64,000 nt of DNA, taken from NCBI GenBank assembly GCA_965204915.1, contig OZ242023.1, positions 1,736,001 to 1,800,000 on the forward strand, given 5' to 3'. Below, in pieces: positions 34,866 through 46,186 of the stretch. Position numbers and translations under genes: made by a program. The stretch is from HK1 sp965204915. GTDB lineage: Bacteria; Pseudomonadota; Gammaproteobacteria; HK1. Position 1 is the first letter of the stretch. Each line of letters starts with the position of its first letter. The notes under the pieces were generated by a model. The model saw only the letters and a program-made list of their open reading frames with translations, was not told the origin of the DNA and did no database searches.

Positions 34866-34948
34866 GTGCGGGACGTTCCGGAGGGAAGCTCCAGACATTG
34901 CCCGCCGATCGCCGGGACGTTGCCCGGACGTGCTCCACGGCAAGGCGT

Positions 34949-35953
34949 TCAGCCGGCGCGGAGTGCGGTTCGCCATGCGATCCACAGCTTGCGGAGCGGC
35001 GTGATCGAGGCGGGGAGCTGCGGTGCCGGGGATGGCTTTCGGAGCGCGCGCTCCAATGCCGCGAGCTGGATGTGCGCGAGGATCAGATAGGCCAGCGCCA
35101 CCGGGCCGGCATGCTCCGGCACCTCGCGAGCCACGCCGGCGAGCATCCGGTGGGCGCGGACGCGCTCCTCGGCGATCCGCCGCGCCGCACCGCGGGAATC
35201 GTCCTCGATCCGCTGCCCGCCTGCTCGTCGTGCCGCGGCGTCCGGGACGTCCCCGGCCCGCTCCCCGGCGCTTTCCCGTGCCCCGGCGCCGGGGCTCCCG
35301 CCGGGGCGCCCGTTGCCGGTTCGCCGCGCCGCTCGGCCGAGGCCGCCGTCCATGCGCTCCCCGGCGGCTCCTCGTGCCGTGGTGCGGGGGACTTCAGGGC
35401 CGATCCGCCCCGGCAGCTCCGGCGAAGCCTCGGGGATGCGCTTCAAGCCGGATCGTACGCTCGGGGCGCCGGCCAGCATCGCGGCTTCGAGGGCGGCTCC
35501 GAGCGCGCGGACGTCATCGGGGGGATTGGAGCCCGTCGCGGTCACCGCGGCGCAGAGCTCCGCCGTGCCGCCCCCGACGTCTTCGCAGAAACGGTCCCGT
35601 GCCGCCCCGGATTCGAATCCGCCCGCGGCCGAGGCGCGGGCGATCGCCGAGAGCATCGCGAGCGCTTCCTGGCGGCGCCAGAACCGTGTCCCGCCGTGGC
35701 GGGTGATCGCCACCGCCACGGGATGGTGGGCCCGGCCGTCGCGCGCCTCCAGGATCTCGTTGCTCCACCAGTTGAGCTTGTGGGCACGCACGTCGGGATC
35801 GGCGATGGTGTCGATGATGCCGGACAGGGTATGTCTCAAGGCATGGACCGCGACGATCGCGAGGCGTTCGGGGGCGCCGGTGAAGAGGGTGGCGTAGTGG
35901 AGCGACGATCCGGGCGGCGCCGCTTCGTCGAGGCAGTAGCCGTCGGGGTCCAT
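34949..35953 (-). CDS. Squalene/phytoene synthase-like protein
   Basis: A 334-residue protein of the trans-isoprenyl diphosphate synthase (head-to-head) fold. It starts MDPDGYCLDEAAPPGSSLHY at ATG 35953, like the family start. The first Asp-rich motif is represented by DTIADPDVRAHKLNWW. The second (residues about 120-140, DRFCEDVGGG) is weak. Residues about 185-255 are an Arg/Gly/Glu-rich low-complexity insert not seen in relatives, and the C-terminal part resumes RVRAHRMLAGVAREVPEH. Loss of a proper second Asp motif suggests it may not be a classical synthase. It sits between the phosphatase and the SDR gene in a conserved block. Confidence 0.72.
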   Translation of the reverse strand: MDPDGYCLDEAAPPGSSLHYATLFTGAPERLAIVAVHALRHTLSGIIDTIADPDVRAHKLNWWSNEILEARDGRAHHPVAVAITRHGGTRFWRRQEALAMLSAIARASAAGGFESGAARDRFCEDVGGGTAELCAAVTATGSNPPDDVRALGAALEAAMLAGAPSVRSGLKRIPEASPELPGRIGPEVPRTTARGAAGERMDGGLGRAARRTGNGRPGGSPGAGARESAGERAGDVPDAAARRAGGQRIEDDSRGAARRIAEERVRAHRMLAGVAREVPEHAGPVALAYLILAHIQLAALERALRKPSPAPQLPASITPLRKLWIAWRTALRAG

Positions 35954-36018
35954 GCGCTCACCGCCCGGCAAGCGCGGGGTGGGCTCCGTTCGTGATTCCG
36001 GCCGTCACGAGATCGACC

Positions 36019-36717
36019 TCACCGTCCGGCGAGCGCCAGACGGACCCAGGCAAGCAGCTCTCCCGGTGTGGCGGCCTCGACGTCGGCCCCCCACCCGCGC
36101 GGCGGATCGTCGGGATCGATGTAGCCCCATCCCGCGCTCAGGGTGATCATCCCGGCGGCCCGGCCCGCCTCGACGTCGGAGCGGGAGTCTCCGACATAGG
36201 CGGCGGCGCCCGGCGTGACCGACAGGCGCTCGCAGGCGAGCAGCAAGGGGGCAGGGTGGGGCTTGGGATGGGCCGCGGTGTCGCCGCTCACGATGCACGC
36301 CGCCCGCCGGTGCAGGCCGAGCGCTTCGAGTAGCGGTTCGGTGAGCCATGCGTGCTTGTTGGTGACGACGCCCCAGCGCACGCCGTGCCGTTCGAGGATC
36401 GCCAGGACCGGGTTCATCCCGGGAAAGAGCCGGGTGCGGGCCGCGACGCCGTTGCGGTAGCGTTCGAGGAAGCGGCGCCGCACCCGGTCGCTCCGCGCGG
36501 GATCCGCGTCCCGGGCGAGCACGCCCGCGAGCATCGCCCGGGTGCCGCGCGACACCAGGGGTCGCAGCCGCGCCTCGTCCACCGCGCCGGCGCCGATCTC
36601 GCAGGCCACCGAATCGAGGGCGGCGGCGAGGTCGGGGAGGGTGTCGCAGAGGGTGCCGTCGAGGTCGAACAGCACTGCTTCGAGCCGCTGCGCCGGCTCC
36701 GCGGCATCAGCCCGCAT
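36019..36717 (-). CDS. HAD-family phosphatase, Gph/MupP-like
   Basis: A 232-residue HAD hydrolase. The nucleophile motif is FDLDGTLCDTLPDL near residue 18, the Thr motif in WGVVTNK near 115, the Lys in AAHPKPHPAPLLLA near 150 and the acidic motif YVGDSRSDVEAGRAAG near 175. The enzyme could be phosphoglycolate phosphatase, but its position next to ubiG and the YciK-like gene is that of MupP, the N-acetylmuramic acid 6-phosphate phosphatase of cell-wall recycling in Pseudomonas. An AmpG-like importer in the same window fits that idea. The ATG at 36717 follows an in-frame GTG. Confidence 0.88.
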   Translation of the reverse strand: MRADAAEPAQRLEAVLFDLDGTLCDTLPDLAAALDSVACEIGAGAVDEARLRPLVSRGTRAMLAGVLARDADPARSDRVRRRFLERYRNGVAARTRLFPGMNPVLAILERHGVRWGVVTNKHAWLTEPLLEALGLHRRAACIVSGDTAAHPKPHPAPLLLACERLSVTPGAAAYVGDSRSDVEAGRAAGMITLSAGWGYIDPDDPPRGWGADVEAATPGELLAWVRLALAGR

Positions 36718-36729
36718 CACTTCGGCTCA

Positions 36730-36882
36730 CGGGTTTGCCCGCGGACGCGGGGGCATCGGGACGGGCGCAGCTCATCCGTCTGCGTCTCAAGCGGTCTGCC
36801 CGCGGACGCGGGGGGCATCGGTGTCCGGATGCGACATGTTCCTTTCCGTATGCGGGTCTGTCCGCGGACGCGGGGAAATCGG
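36730..36882 (-). CRISPR. Degenerate CRISPR-like array, three repeats and two spacers
   Basis: Three repeats of about 29-30 bases at 36730, 36792 and 36853 share the palindromic core TGCCCGCGGACGCGGGG and the end ATCGG. They are separated by two unrelated spacers of 31-32 bases, giving a period of 61-62 bases. Size and structure match type I-E arrays. Repeats differ at a few positions, and no cas gene is present in the window. It lies in the gap between the phosphatase gene and ubiG. Confidence 0.6.
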
Positions 36883-37003
36883 CTGCGTGGAAGACAGCCG
36901 GGGCGCCGATGCACTCGGAAGCCCACCGGCACGCCCGGTCCGGCCTTTCCCTGGCCCTGCCGCGGTCCTGCCCTCGCATCGCGGCCCGGTTCGGCACACG
37001 GGT

Positions 37004-37759
37004 TCATCCATTCGCCGGGGCCTCGAACGCCGCGAGATAGTTGACCGCGGGGTCCCGGCGGAGCCGGAAGCGATCCGTGAAGGGAGACCAGGCGACGCCG
37101 GTCACGTCAACGAGCCGCAGACCCGCCATGCGCCCCCACGCCGCGAGCTCCGACGGCCGTACGAAGCGCGCGTAGTCGTGGGTGCCCCGCGGCAGCATCC
37201 CGAGGACGTACTCGGCCGCGACGATCGCGAGCGCGTAGGACCTCGGGTTGCGGTTGATGGTCGAGAAGACGACCGTTCCTCCGGGGCGGACGAGCCGCGA
37301 GCATGCGGCGACGAGGCCGGGGGCGTCCGGGACGTGCTCGATCAGTTCCATGCAGGTGACGAGGTCGAAGCGTCCGGGATGTGACCCGGAGAGCGCCTCC
37401 GCGGTGGTCGCGCGGTAGTCGACGTCGAGGTCCGATTCTTCCAGGTGCGCGCGGGCGGCCGCGAGGGTGTCCTCGGATGCGTCGATGCCGATGACCGCCG
37501 CGCCGCGGGCCGCGAGCGATTCACTGAGCAGCCCGCCACCGCAGCCGACGTCGAGAACGCTCGCGCCCGCGAGATCGGCATGGCGCGCGACGTACTCGGT
37601 ACGGATCGGGTTGAGCCGGTGCAGCGGGCGGAACTCGCCCTCCGGGTCCCACCAGCGGGAGGCGAGGGCGGAGAACTTCGCGACTTCGTCCTGGTCGACG
37701 TTGGCGCCTGTCGCGCCTGCCGTACCCGCCGCATCCGCGGGTGAAGGGCCGATACTCAC
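37004..37759 (-). CDS. ubiG: Ubiquinone biosynthesis O-methyltransferase UbiG
   Basis: UbiG carries out both O-methylations in ubiquinone synthesis, using S-adenosylmethionine. The 251-residue reading starts at GTG 37759, behind GAGAGGAAAGG. The conserved start of the catalytic domain is KFSALASRWWDPEGEFRPLH. The SAM motif is VLDVGCGGGLLSE, then IGIDASE, and MELIEHVPD with STINRNPRSY complete the family pattern. The C-terminus (YLAAFEAP) is close to that of relatives. The N-terminal 20 residues are Ala/Gly-rich. It is downstream of the amidohydrolase gene on the same strand. Confidence 0.95.
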   Translation of the reverse strand: MSIGPSPADAAGTAGATGANVDQDEVAKFSALASRWWDPEGEFRPLHRLNPIRTEYVARHADLAGASVLDVGCGGGLLSESLAARGAAVIGIDASEDTLAAARAHLEESDLDVDYRATTAEALSGSHPGRFDLVTCMELIEHVPDAPGLVAACSRLVRPGGTVVFSTINRNPRSYALAIVAAEYVLGMLPRGTHDYARFVRPSELAAWGRMAGLRLVDVTGVAWSPFTDRFRLRRDPAVNYLAAFEAPANG

Positions 37760-37844
37760 CCTTTCCTCTCCAGGGGCATCAGCGTCGCTTCGCCCTCGGG
37801 GCGCCGCGGTCGGACCGCATTCGGCCGGAAATCCCCTGCCCGGC

Positions 37845-39167
37845 TCACCGCGGCTCCCCGCCGATCCGCTGCCGCCAATGCTCCGCCCGTTCCAGCACCT
37901 GACCTTCATCGACGGTGAGCAACTCCCCCTCCGCGAGCACCGGGCGGCCGGCGATCCAGACGTGGCTGACCTGCCGCCGCGAGGCCGAGAACGCCACCTG
38001 CGAGGCCGCGTCGTACACCGGCTGCGACTCGATCGCCGAGAGATCGACGGCGATCAGGTCCGCCGCCTTTCCGGGCCGGAGGCTGCCGATGGCGTCCTCC
38101 TTGCCGAGCGCCCGCGCGCCCCCCATCGTCGCCATCGCGATCGCCCGGTGGGCGGGCGCCGCGGTCGCGTCGCCGGCGACCGCCTTGGCCACGAGGCTCG
38201 CGGTGCGCATCTCCTGGATCATGTCCAGATCGTTGTTGCTCGCGGCGCCGTCGGTGCCCAGCGCGACGTTGACCCCCGCCGCGAGCAGCTTCGCGACCGG
38301 ACAGAAGCCGCTCGCGAGCTTCAGGTTGGACTCGGGGCAGTGCACCACGTGTGCGCCGCACTCCGCGAGCCGTTCGATCTCGCCGTCCTCCAGCGCGGTC
38401 ATGTGCACCGCCATGAGCCGCGGCGACACGAGCCCCAGCCGGTCCAGGCGCGCGAACGGACGCGCGCCGTCCTGCGCGAGCGCGCCCTCCACCTCCCCGG
38501 CCGTCTCGTGCAGGTGGATGTGGACGGGTACGTCCAGTTCGTCGGCCAGGGTCCGGATGCGCTCCAGCGGCCCATCCGATACCGTGTATGGCGCGTGCGG
38601 CGCGAACGCGGTATCGACGAGGGGATGGGATCGGAACTCGTCGTGCACCTCCGTCGCCCGCGACAGGTACTCGCCCGCGTCCTTCGCCCACACCGAGGGG
38701 AAGTCGAGCACGATCATGCCGAGCACGCAGCGCATGCCGGCCGCCGCCGCCGTGCGACCTGCTTCGTCCGGATGGAAGTACATGTCGTTGAAGCAGGTCG
38801 TGCCTCCGCGCAGCATCTCGGCCACCGCGAGCATCGTCCCGTCCCGCACGAACTCTTCGCCGACCCAGCGCCGTTCGGCCGGCCAGACGTGCTCCTCCAG
38901 CCAGCGCATGAGCGGCAGATCGTCGGCGAAGCCGCGCAGCAGGGTCATCCCCGCGTGGGTATGGGCGTTGACGAGTCCCGGCAGGACCACGTGTCCGGGG
39001 AGTGCGACGGTCCGGGTTGCGGTGTAGCCCGAGCGCGCCTGGGCCTGCGGCAGGATTGCGCCGATGCGTCCGTCGTCGATGACCACGGTGTGATGCTCCA
39101 GCACGACGCCTTCCGGCTCGACCGGAATCACCCAGCGGGCTTCGATCAGGGTATCGACCGATTGCAT
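37845..39167 (-). CDS. mtaD: TRZ/ATZ-family amidohydrolase, likely methylthioadenosine deaminase
   Basis: A 440-residue metal-dependent deaminase. The metal-binding HxH is in VNAHTHAG, the next His in HIHLHET, then VHCPESN and the Asp in LGTDGAASNN. The long conserved section LRGGTTCFNDMYFHPD also fits. In Pseudomonas the neighbour of ubiG is this same family, characterised as 5'-methylthioadenosine deaminase, so the gene symbol rests on family and neighbourhood. Start ATG 39167 gives MQSVDTLI; a longer frame begins with GTG 39242 and no good ribosome-binding site is visible for either. Confidence 0.85.
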   Translation of the reverse strand: MQSVDTLIEARWVIPVEPEGVVLEHHTVVIDDGRIGAILPQAQARSGYTATRTVALPGHVVLPGLVNAHTHAGMTLLRGFADDLPLMRWLEEHVWPAERRWVGEEFVRDGTMLAVAEMLRGGTTCFNDMYFHPDEAGRTAAAAGMRCVLGMIVLDFPSVWAKDAGEYLSRATEVHDEFRSHPLVDTAFAPHAPYTVSDGPLERIRTLADELDVPVHIHLHETAGEVEGALAQDGARPFARLDRLGLVSPRLMAVHMTALEDGEIERLAECGAHVVHCPESNLKLASGFCPVAKLLAAGVNVALGTDGAASNNDLDMIQEMRTASLVAKAVAGDATAAPAHRAIAMATMGGARALGKEDAIGSLRPGKAADLIAVDLSAIESQPVYDAASQVAFSASRRQVSHVWIAGRPVLAEGELLTVDEGQVLERAEHWRQRIGGEPR

Positions 39168-39242
39168 GGCGGTGGCGGGCTGCGAAGTGGATGGTTTCGG
39201 AAGATCGGGCGCCGGTGCAATCGCGTGACTTCGGTGTTTCAC

Positions 39243-39800
39243 GATAGCAGATCGGGGCGGCCGTCATTCCCCGCGGAAGCGGGGGCAGGCTCCGCGAAAG
39301 CGGGAATCCACTTCAATCGTGAAAGTCTCCGGATTCCCGCTTGCGCGGGAATGACGGCCTGGGATCCCGGAGTCCGTTCGTCCCCCCCGGAGTTCGACCG
39401 TTCCCCCTGAGCCCATCCTCGGCTCGACCGGGGAAATGTTCCCGCTCCCCGCTTTCGCGGGCACAAGCTTCGCGGGAATGACAGGTCTTTGATTCATACG
39501 ACCTCAAGTTTCGGGATTCAAAATGCCTGAATCAGGCGATGGATTCCCGCTTTCGCGGGAATGACGACCAGCCTGAAAGCAACGCGTCTCGCTGAAATGA
39601 CGTCATTCCCGCGAAAGCGGGAATCCATTTCGGTCAGCGAATCCCGAAACTTGAGATACGACAATCAGGGCAACTCCACACGTCCTGCAACGGCTGGGCG
39701 GGAGCGAAGGCGGTTGCTTCACGCTCGCCGCGGCGGACGCCTGAACGCCGGTGGTGGCGACGCCAGGCGCCCGCTCTTTCGATGAAGGATCAGGGACCGA
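39243..39800. other. Intergenic region with palindromic repeat cluster
   Basis: No gene was found. Most of the stretch is a cluster of short palindromic repeats, described separately; 39660-39800 has no recognisable content. Confidence 0.6.
39260..39640. repeat. Cluster of palindromic repeats, CATTCCCGCGAAAGCGGGAATCC type
   Basis: At least six copies or parts of the stem CCCGCTTTCGCGGG with flanks ATTCC and GGAATGAC, in both orientations, near 39264, 39295, 39333, 39450, 39543 and 39602. Such palindromes are dispersed in many proteobacterial genomes between genes and yield the familiar spurious peptide FPRKRES. Confidence 0.88.
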
Positions 39801-41234
39801 TCAGGCGTTCATCTGGGTGACGAACTTGCTCGTCAGGTAGGCGTCGAGGCCCTCGATGCCGCCCTCGTGGCCGTATCCGCTCTCCTTGACGCCGCCGAAC
39901 GGGGTCTCGGCGAACGAGATCGCGCAGTGGTTGACCCCGACCAGCCCCGTCTCCAGGCGTTCGGAGACCTGGGCCGCGCGCTCGGTGCTGGTGGTGAAGG
40001 CATACGCGGCGAGGCCGAACTCCAGGCCGTTGGCCTTCTCCATCACCTCGTCGAAGTCCGTCCACGGCTGCATCGGGGCCACGGGGCCGAAGGGCTCCTC
40101 GTACATCATGCGGGCGGTGTCCGGCACGTCCGCGAGCACCGTGGGCGAGTAAAAGTAGCCCTGGTTGCCGACCCGCTCACCGCCGGTGGTGACGTCCGCG
40201 CCGCAGCCGCGGGCGTCGCTCACGAATTCGTCGATCGCGGCGACCCGCCGCGGGTTGGCCAGGGGACCCATCTCCACCGCCTCGTCCAGGCCGTTGCCGA
40301 GCTTCATGCCGGAGGCGATCTCGGTGAACTTCTTCACGAACTTCCCGTACACCTTTTCGTGCACGAAGAAGCGGGTGGGCGAGACGCAGACCTGGCCGGC
40401 GTTGCGGAACTTGCCGCCGGCGGCCACGGTGGCGGCCTTGTCCACGTCCACGTCGTCGAAGACCACCACCGGCGCATGCCCGCCGAGCTCCATGGTGGTG
40501 CGCTTCATGCCGTCGGCGGCAAGGCGGGTCAGGTGCTTGCCGACCGGGATGGATCCGGTGAAGGTCACCTTGCGGACGATCGGCGAGGGGATGAGGTGCT
40601 CGGAGACCTCGGAGGGCACGCCGAACACGACGTTCAGCACCCCCTTGGGCAGGCCCGCCTCGTGCAGGGCGCGGGCCATCGCCACCGCGGTCCCCGGAGT
40701 CTCCTCCGAGGGCTTGACGATGCACGAGCAGCCGGCGCCCAGCGCGCCCGCCATCTTGCGCGCCGGGGTCACCGCCGGGAAGTTCCAGGGCGTGAACGCC
40801 GCGACCGGACCCACCGGCTCGCGGACGACCATCTGGCGGGCGCCGGGGAGACGGCTCGGGATCAGGCGGCCGTAGGCGCGGCGGCCTTCCTCGGCGTACC
40901 ACTGGAAGATGTCCGCGGCGACCTTCACCTCGATGACCGCCTCGCCCAGGGTCTTGCCTTCCTCCATGGTGAGCGTGCGTCCGATGGCGTCGGCGCGCTC
41001 CCGGATCAGCTCTCCGGCCTTCCACAGCACCCGGCTGCGCTCGTAGGCGGAGGTGTCGCGCCAGACCTTGAACCCTTCCGCGGCCGATGCCAGCGCGCGA
41101 TCCAGATCGTCCTTCGAGGCGTGGGGGAGGAACGCGAGGGTCTCTTCCGTGGCGGGGTTGACGACGTCTTCGCCGGCCCCTTCGCCGCCCTGCCGGAATT
41201 CGCCGTCGATGTACAAGGCGAGCTCTTCGTACAT
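39801..41234 (-). CDS. NAD(P)-dependent aldehyde dehydrogenase, succinate-semialdehyde type
   Basis: A 477-residue aldehyde dehydrogenase. The general-base Glu is in TMELGGHAP and the catalytic Cys in GQVCVSPTRFF. The cofactor-binding section is FTPWNFPAVTPARKMAGAL, with KPSEETP, and FTGSIPVGKHL. The overall wording is closest to succinate-semialdehyde dehydrogenases (GabD) and related semialdehyde enzymes, which feed the TCA cycle; exact substrate specificity cannot be read. Start ATG 41234. It lies alone between the palindrome cluster and copA. Confidence 0.92.
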   Translation of the reverse strand: MYEELALYIDGEFRQGGEGAGEDVVNPATEETLAFLPHASKDDLDRALASAAEGFKVWRDTSAYERSRVLWKAGELIRERADAIGRTLTMEEGKTLGEAVIEVKVAADIFQWYAEEGRRAYGRLIPSRLPGARQMVVREPVGPVAAFTPWNFPAVTPARKMAGALGAGCSCIVKPSEETPGTAVAMARALHEAGLPKGVLNVVFGVPSEVSEHLIPSPIVRKVTFTGSIPVGKHLTRLAADGMKRTTMELGGHAPVVVFDDVDVDKAATVAAGGKFRNAGQVCVSPTRFFVHEKVYGKFVKKFTEIASGMKLGNGLDEAVEMGPLANPRRVAAIDEFVSDARGCGADVTTGGERVGNQGYFYSPTVLADVPDTARMMYEEPFGPVAPMQPWTDFDEVMEKANGLEFGLAAYAFTTSTERAAQVSERLETGLVGVNHCAISFAETPFGGVKESGYGHEGGIEGLDAYLTSKFVTQMNA

Positions 41235-41569
41235 GTCTTCGGTCTCCTGTGCTCAAGATCGAGGTATCTGCCGGAGCCGCTCGTTGCCGCCCCGGCCGGG
41301 AATGGAATCGGAGGTCTTGCCGGTATCGCGTTGCCGGCCGGGGTCGAGGATCCGGCCGGAACGGCCCGCGTGCCGCGTGGCCCGGGGCTTCGGCAGGCGG
41401 CGGCAGGATAGCCCAGTGAGGATCCGCGTTCCACCTCGGGGCGCGACGATGCGCAACGATTCGCAAGCGCACCGGGCCGCATCGCCGACCCGTATGGCTC
41501 GCTCCTTCCCGGACTCCGCGGGCTTGCATGGAACAAGACCATCCCTCGCCCGTCTGCGACGCCGGCCGC

Positions 41570-44287
<2,718 letters not shown>

Positions 44288-44310
44288 CGCGTTGCGCTCC
44301 TGGTCGGGTG

Positions 44311-44346
44311 CGGCAAGGCTGGACCTTCCAGTAGATGGAAAGTCGA
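44311..44346 (-). promoter_or_regulatory. CueR/MerR-type copper-responsive promoter of copA
   Basis: On the minus strand, ACTTTCC-N7-GGAAGGT is the dyad of copper-sensing MerR regulators. It lies between a -35-like TCGACT and a -10-like CAGCCT spaced by 19 bases, the overlong spacing typical of MerR-type promoters. It is 36 bases before the copA start codon. No regulator gene is adjacent. Confidence 0.82.
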
Positions 44347-44496
44347 CAGACTCCCGGACGGCGGAGACCGAGGCGTCCGGTCCGGCGTTGTCCGGGAGCG
44401 GACCTCCACTTGCCGCGGGGTGGTCCGCACCGCTGCCCGTGCAGCCGTTCCGTTCCATGCCTGGATGTTGCGGGCGATTCGGGACGGCCGGGTCGC

Positions 44497-46116
44497 TCAC
44501 GCCGCGTCTTCCTTGATCATGTCGGCGCCCTTCTCGGCGATCATGATCGTGGGCGCGTTCGTGTTTCCGGAGGTCAGGGTGGGCATGATGGAGGCGTCGA
44601 TGACGCGCAGCCGCTCGACCCCGTGCACGCGCAGCCGATCATCGACCACCGCCATCGGATCGTGGCCCATCTTGCAGGTGCCGATCGGGTGGTAGGCGGT
44701 CTGGGCGGTTTCGCGGCAATACTCGAGAAGCTCCTCGTCGGTGCTGCGGTCGGCCCCCGGCCTCAGCTCGTGCGCCCGCCAGGCGTCCATGCGTGGATGC
44801 TCCATGATCCGGCGGCTGATGCGCATGCCGCCCAGAAGGCTGATGCGGTCTTCCTCGGCGGACAGGAAGTTCGGCCGGATCGCCGGAGGCGCATGGGGGT
44901 CGGCGGACCGGGCATGGATCGAGCCGACCGACTCCGGCCGCATCTGGTAGACCCCCACCGTCATGCCGGGCTCGCTGTCGAGCAGGGTCCGATCGTTGGC
45001 GTCGCCGTAGCTCGCGGGCATGAAGAGAAGCTGTACGTCCGGTCCCGCGAGTTCCGGGCGGGTTCTCAGGAATCCGTGGCCGAACGCCGGCGCGCAGGTG
45101 AGCGCCCCGCGACGGGTGGCCGTGTAGCGCAGGACCTCCAGCGCGAGCCGGAGCCCGCGGGTGCGCTCGTTCATGGTGATGCGGCGGGTCGCCCGCCAGC
45201 TCATCCGGGGGAAGAAGTGCTCGCGGTAGTTCTCGCCCACCCCGGGAAGCGGATGGACGACGTCGATGCCGAGCGACGCCAGATGCCCGGGCTCGCCTAC
45301 CCCCGAGAGCTCCAGCAACTGCGGCGACTGCACGCCACCGGCGGACAGGATGACCTCGCCCGCCCGCGCTACGCGCGCCGCCTCGTGCGCCTCCCCGTGG
45401 ACGTCACAGGCCACCCCGACCGCGCGTTTTCCGTCGAAGACGACCCGATTCGCATGGGCGTGGGTCCGGACGTGGAGGTTGGCGCGGCGGCGCACCGGAT
45501 CGAGGAAGGCGCGGGCGGTGCTGCACCGGCGTCCGTCGTGCATCGTGAACTGGTAGTACCCCACGCCTTCCTGATCGCCGCCGTTGTAGTCGGGGTTGCG
45601 CGGGTAGCCGCAGGCCACCGCCGCCTCGATGAAGGCGTCGGCCATCTCGTGCGGCTCGTACTGGTCGGTGATCACGAGGGGGCCGCCGGTCGATCGGGCG
45701 TCTCCGATCGCGGCGGTGGCGGCGCGTTCGAAGTGCTCGGACTTGCGGAAGTAGGGCAGGACGGCTTCGTACGACCAGCCGCGGTTGCCGAGCTGGGACC
45801 AGACGTCGTAGTCGAGCGGCTGGCCCCGTACGTAGAGCATCCCGTTGATCGCGCTCGATCCCCCGAGGGTCTTGCCGCGGGGGACGGGGATGCGCCGCCC
45901 GTTGACGCTGTCTTCGGGCTCGGTCTCGAAGCACCAGTTGTAGCGGCGGTCGTTCATCAGCTTCGCGAAGCCGGCCGGGATGGAGATCCAGGGGCTGGCG
46001 TCCTTGCCGCCCGCTTCCAGCAGCAGGACGCGCTTCGCCGGATCCTCGGAGAGCCGGTTGGCCAGCACGCAGCCGGCCGAGCCGGCGCCGACGATGATGT
46101 AGTCGTAGTCGATCAT
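44497..46116 (-). CDS. GMC-family FAD oxidoreductase (choline dehydrogenase-like)
   Basis: A 539-residue flavoprotein. The FAD-binding motif is VGAGSAGCVLANRLSE at the N-terminus, with VPRGKTLGGSSAINGMLYVRG and GRRCSTARAFLDP as GMC signatures, and the second signature near ILSAGGVQSPQLLELSG. The C-terminal catalytic section has TAYHPIGTCKMGHDPMAVVD, with the active His, and NTNAPTIMIAEKGAD. Choline, other alcohols or sugar-like substrates are possible; betA-type enzymes share this pattern, but no betaine genes are near. The stop codon lies 210 bases before copA starts on the same strand, though copA has its own promoter. Confidence 0.9.
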   Translation of the reverse strand: MIDYDYIIVGAGSAGCVLANRLSEDPAKRVLLLEAGGKDASPWISIPAGFAKLMNDRRYNWCFETEPEDSVNGRRIPVPRGKTLGGSSAINGMLYVRGQPLDYDVWSQLGNRGWSYEAVLPYFRKSEHFERAATAAIGDARSTGGPLVITDQYEPHEMADAFIEAAVACGYPRNPDYNGGDQEGVGYYQFTMHDGRRCSTARAFLDPVRRRANLHVRTHAHANRVVFDGKRAVGVACDVHGEAHEAARVARAGEVILSAGGVQSPQLLELSGVGEPGHLASLGIDVVHPLPGVGENYREHFFPRMSWRATRRITMNERTRGLRLALEVLRYTATRRGALTCAPAFGHGFLRTRPELAGPDVQLLFMPASYGDANDRTLLDSEPGMTVGVYQMRPESVGSIHARSADPHAPPAIRPNFLSAEEDRISLLGGMRISRRIMEHPRMDAWRAHELRPGADRSTDEELLEYCRETAQTAYHPIGTCKMGHDPMAVVDDRLRVHGVERLRVIDASIMPTLTSGNTNAPTIMIAEKGADMIKEDAA

Positions 46117-46186
46117 GGGAAGGGATCTTCCATCGCAGCCACGCGCATCACCCGCCGTGAACGCGATGCGCGCAGGTGCGAGACGT

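Noticed and set aside
39260..39640. CRISPR array
   Set aside because: Spacing is irregular and both orientations occur; these are dispersed palindromes.
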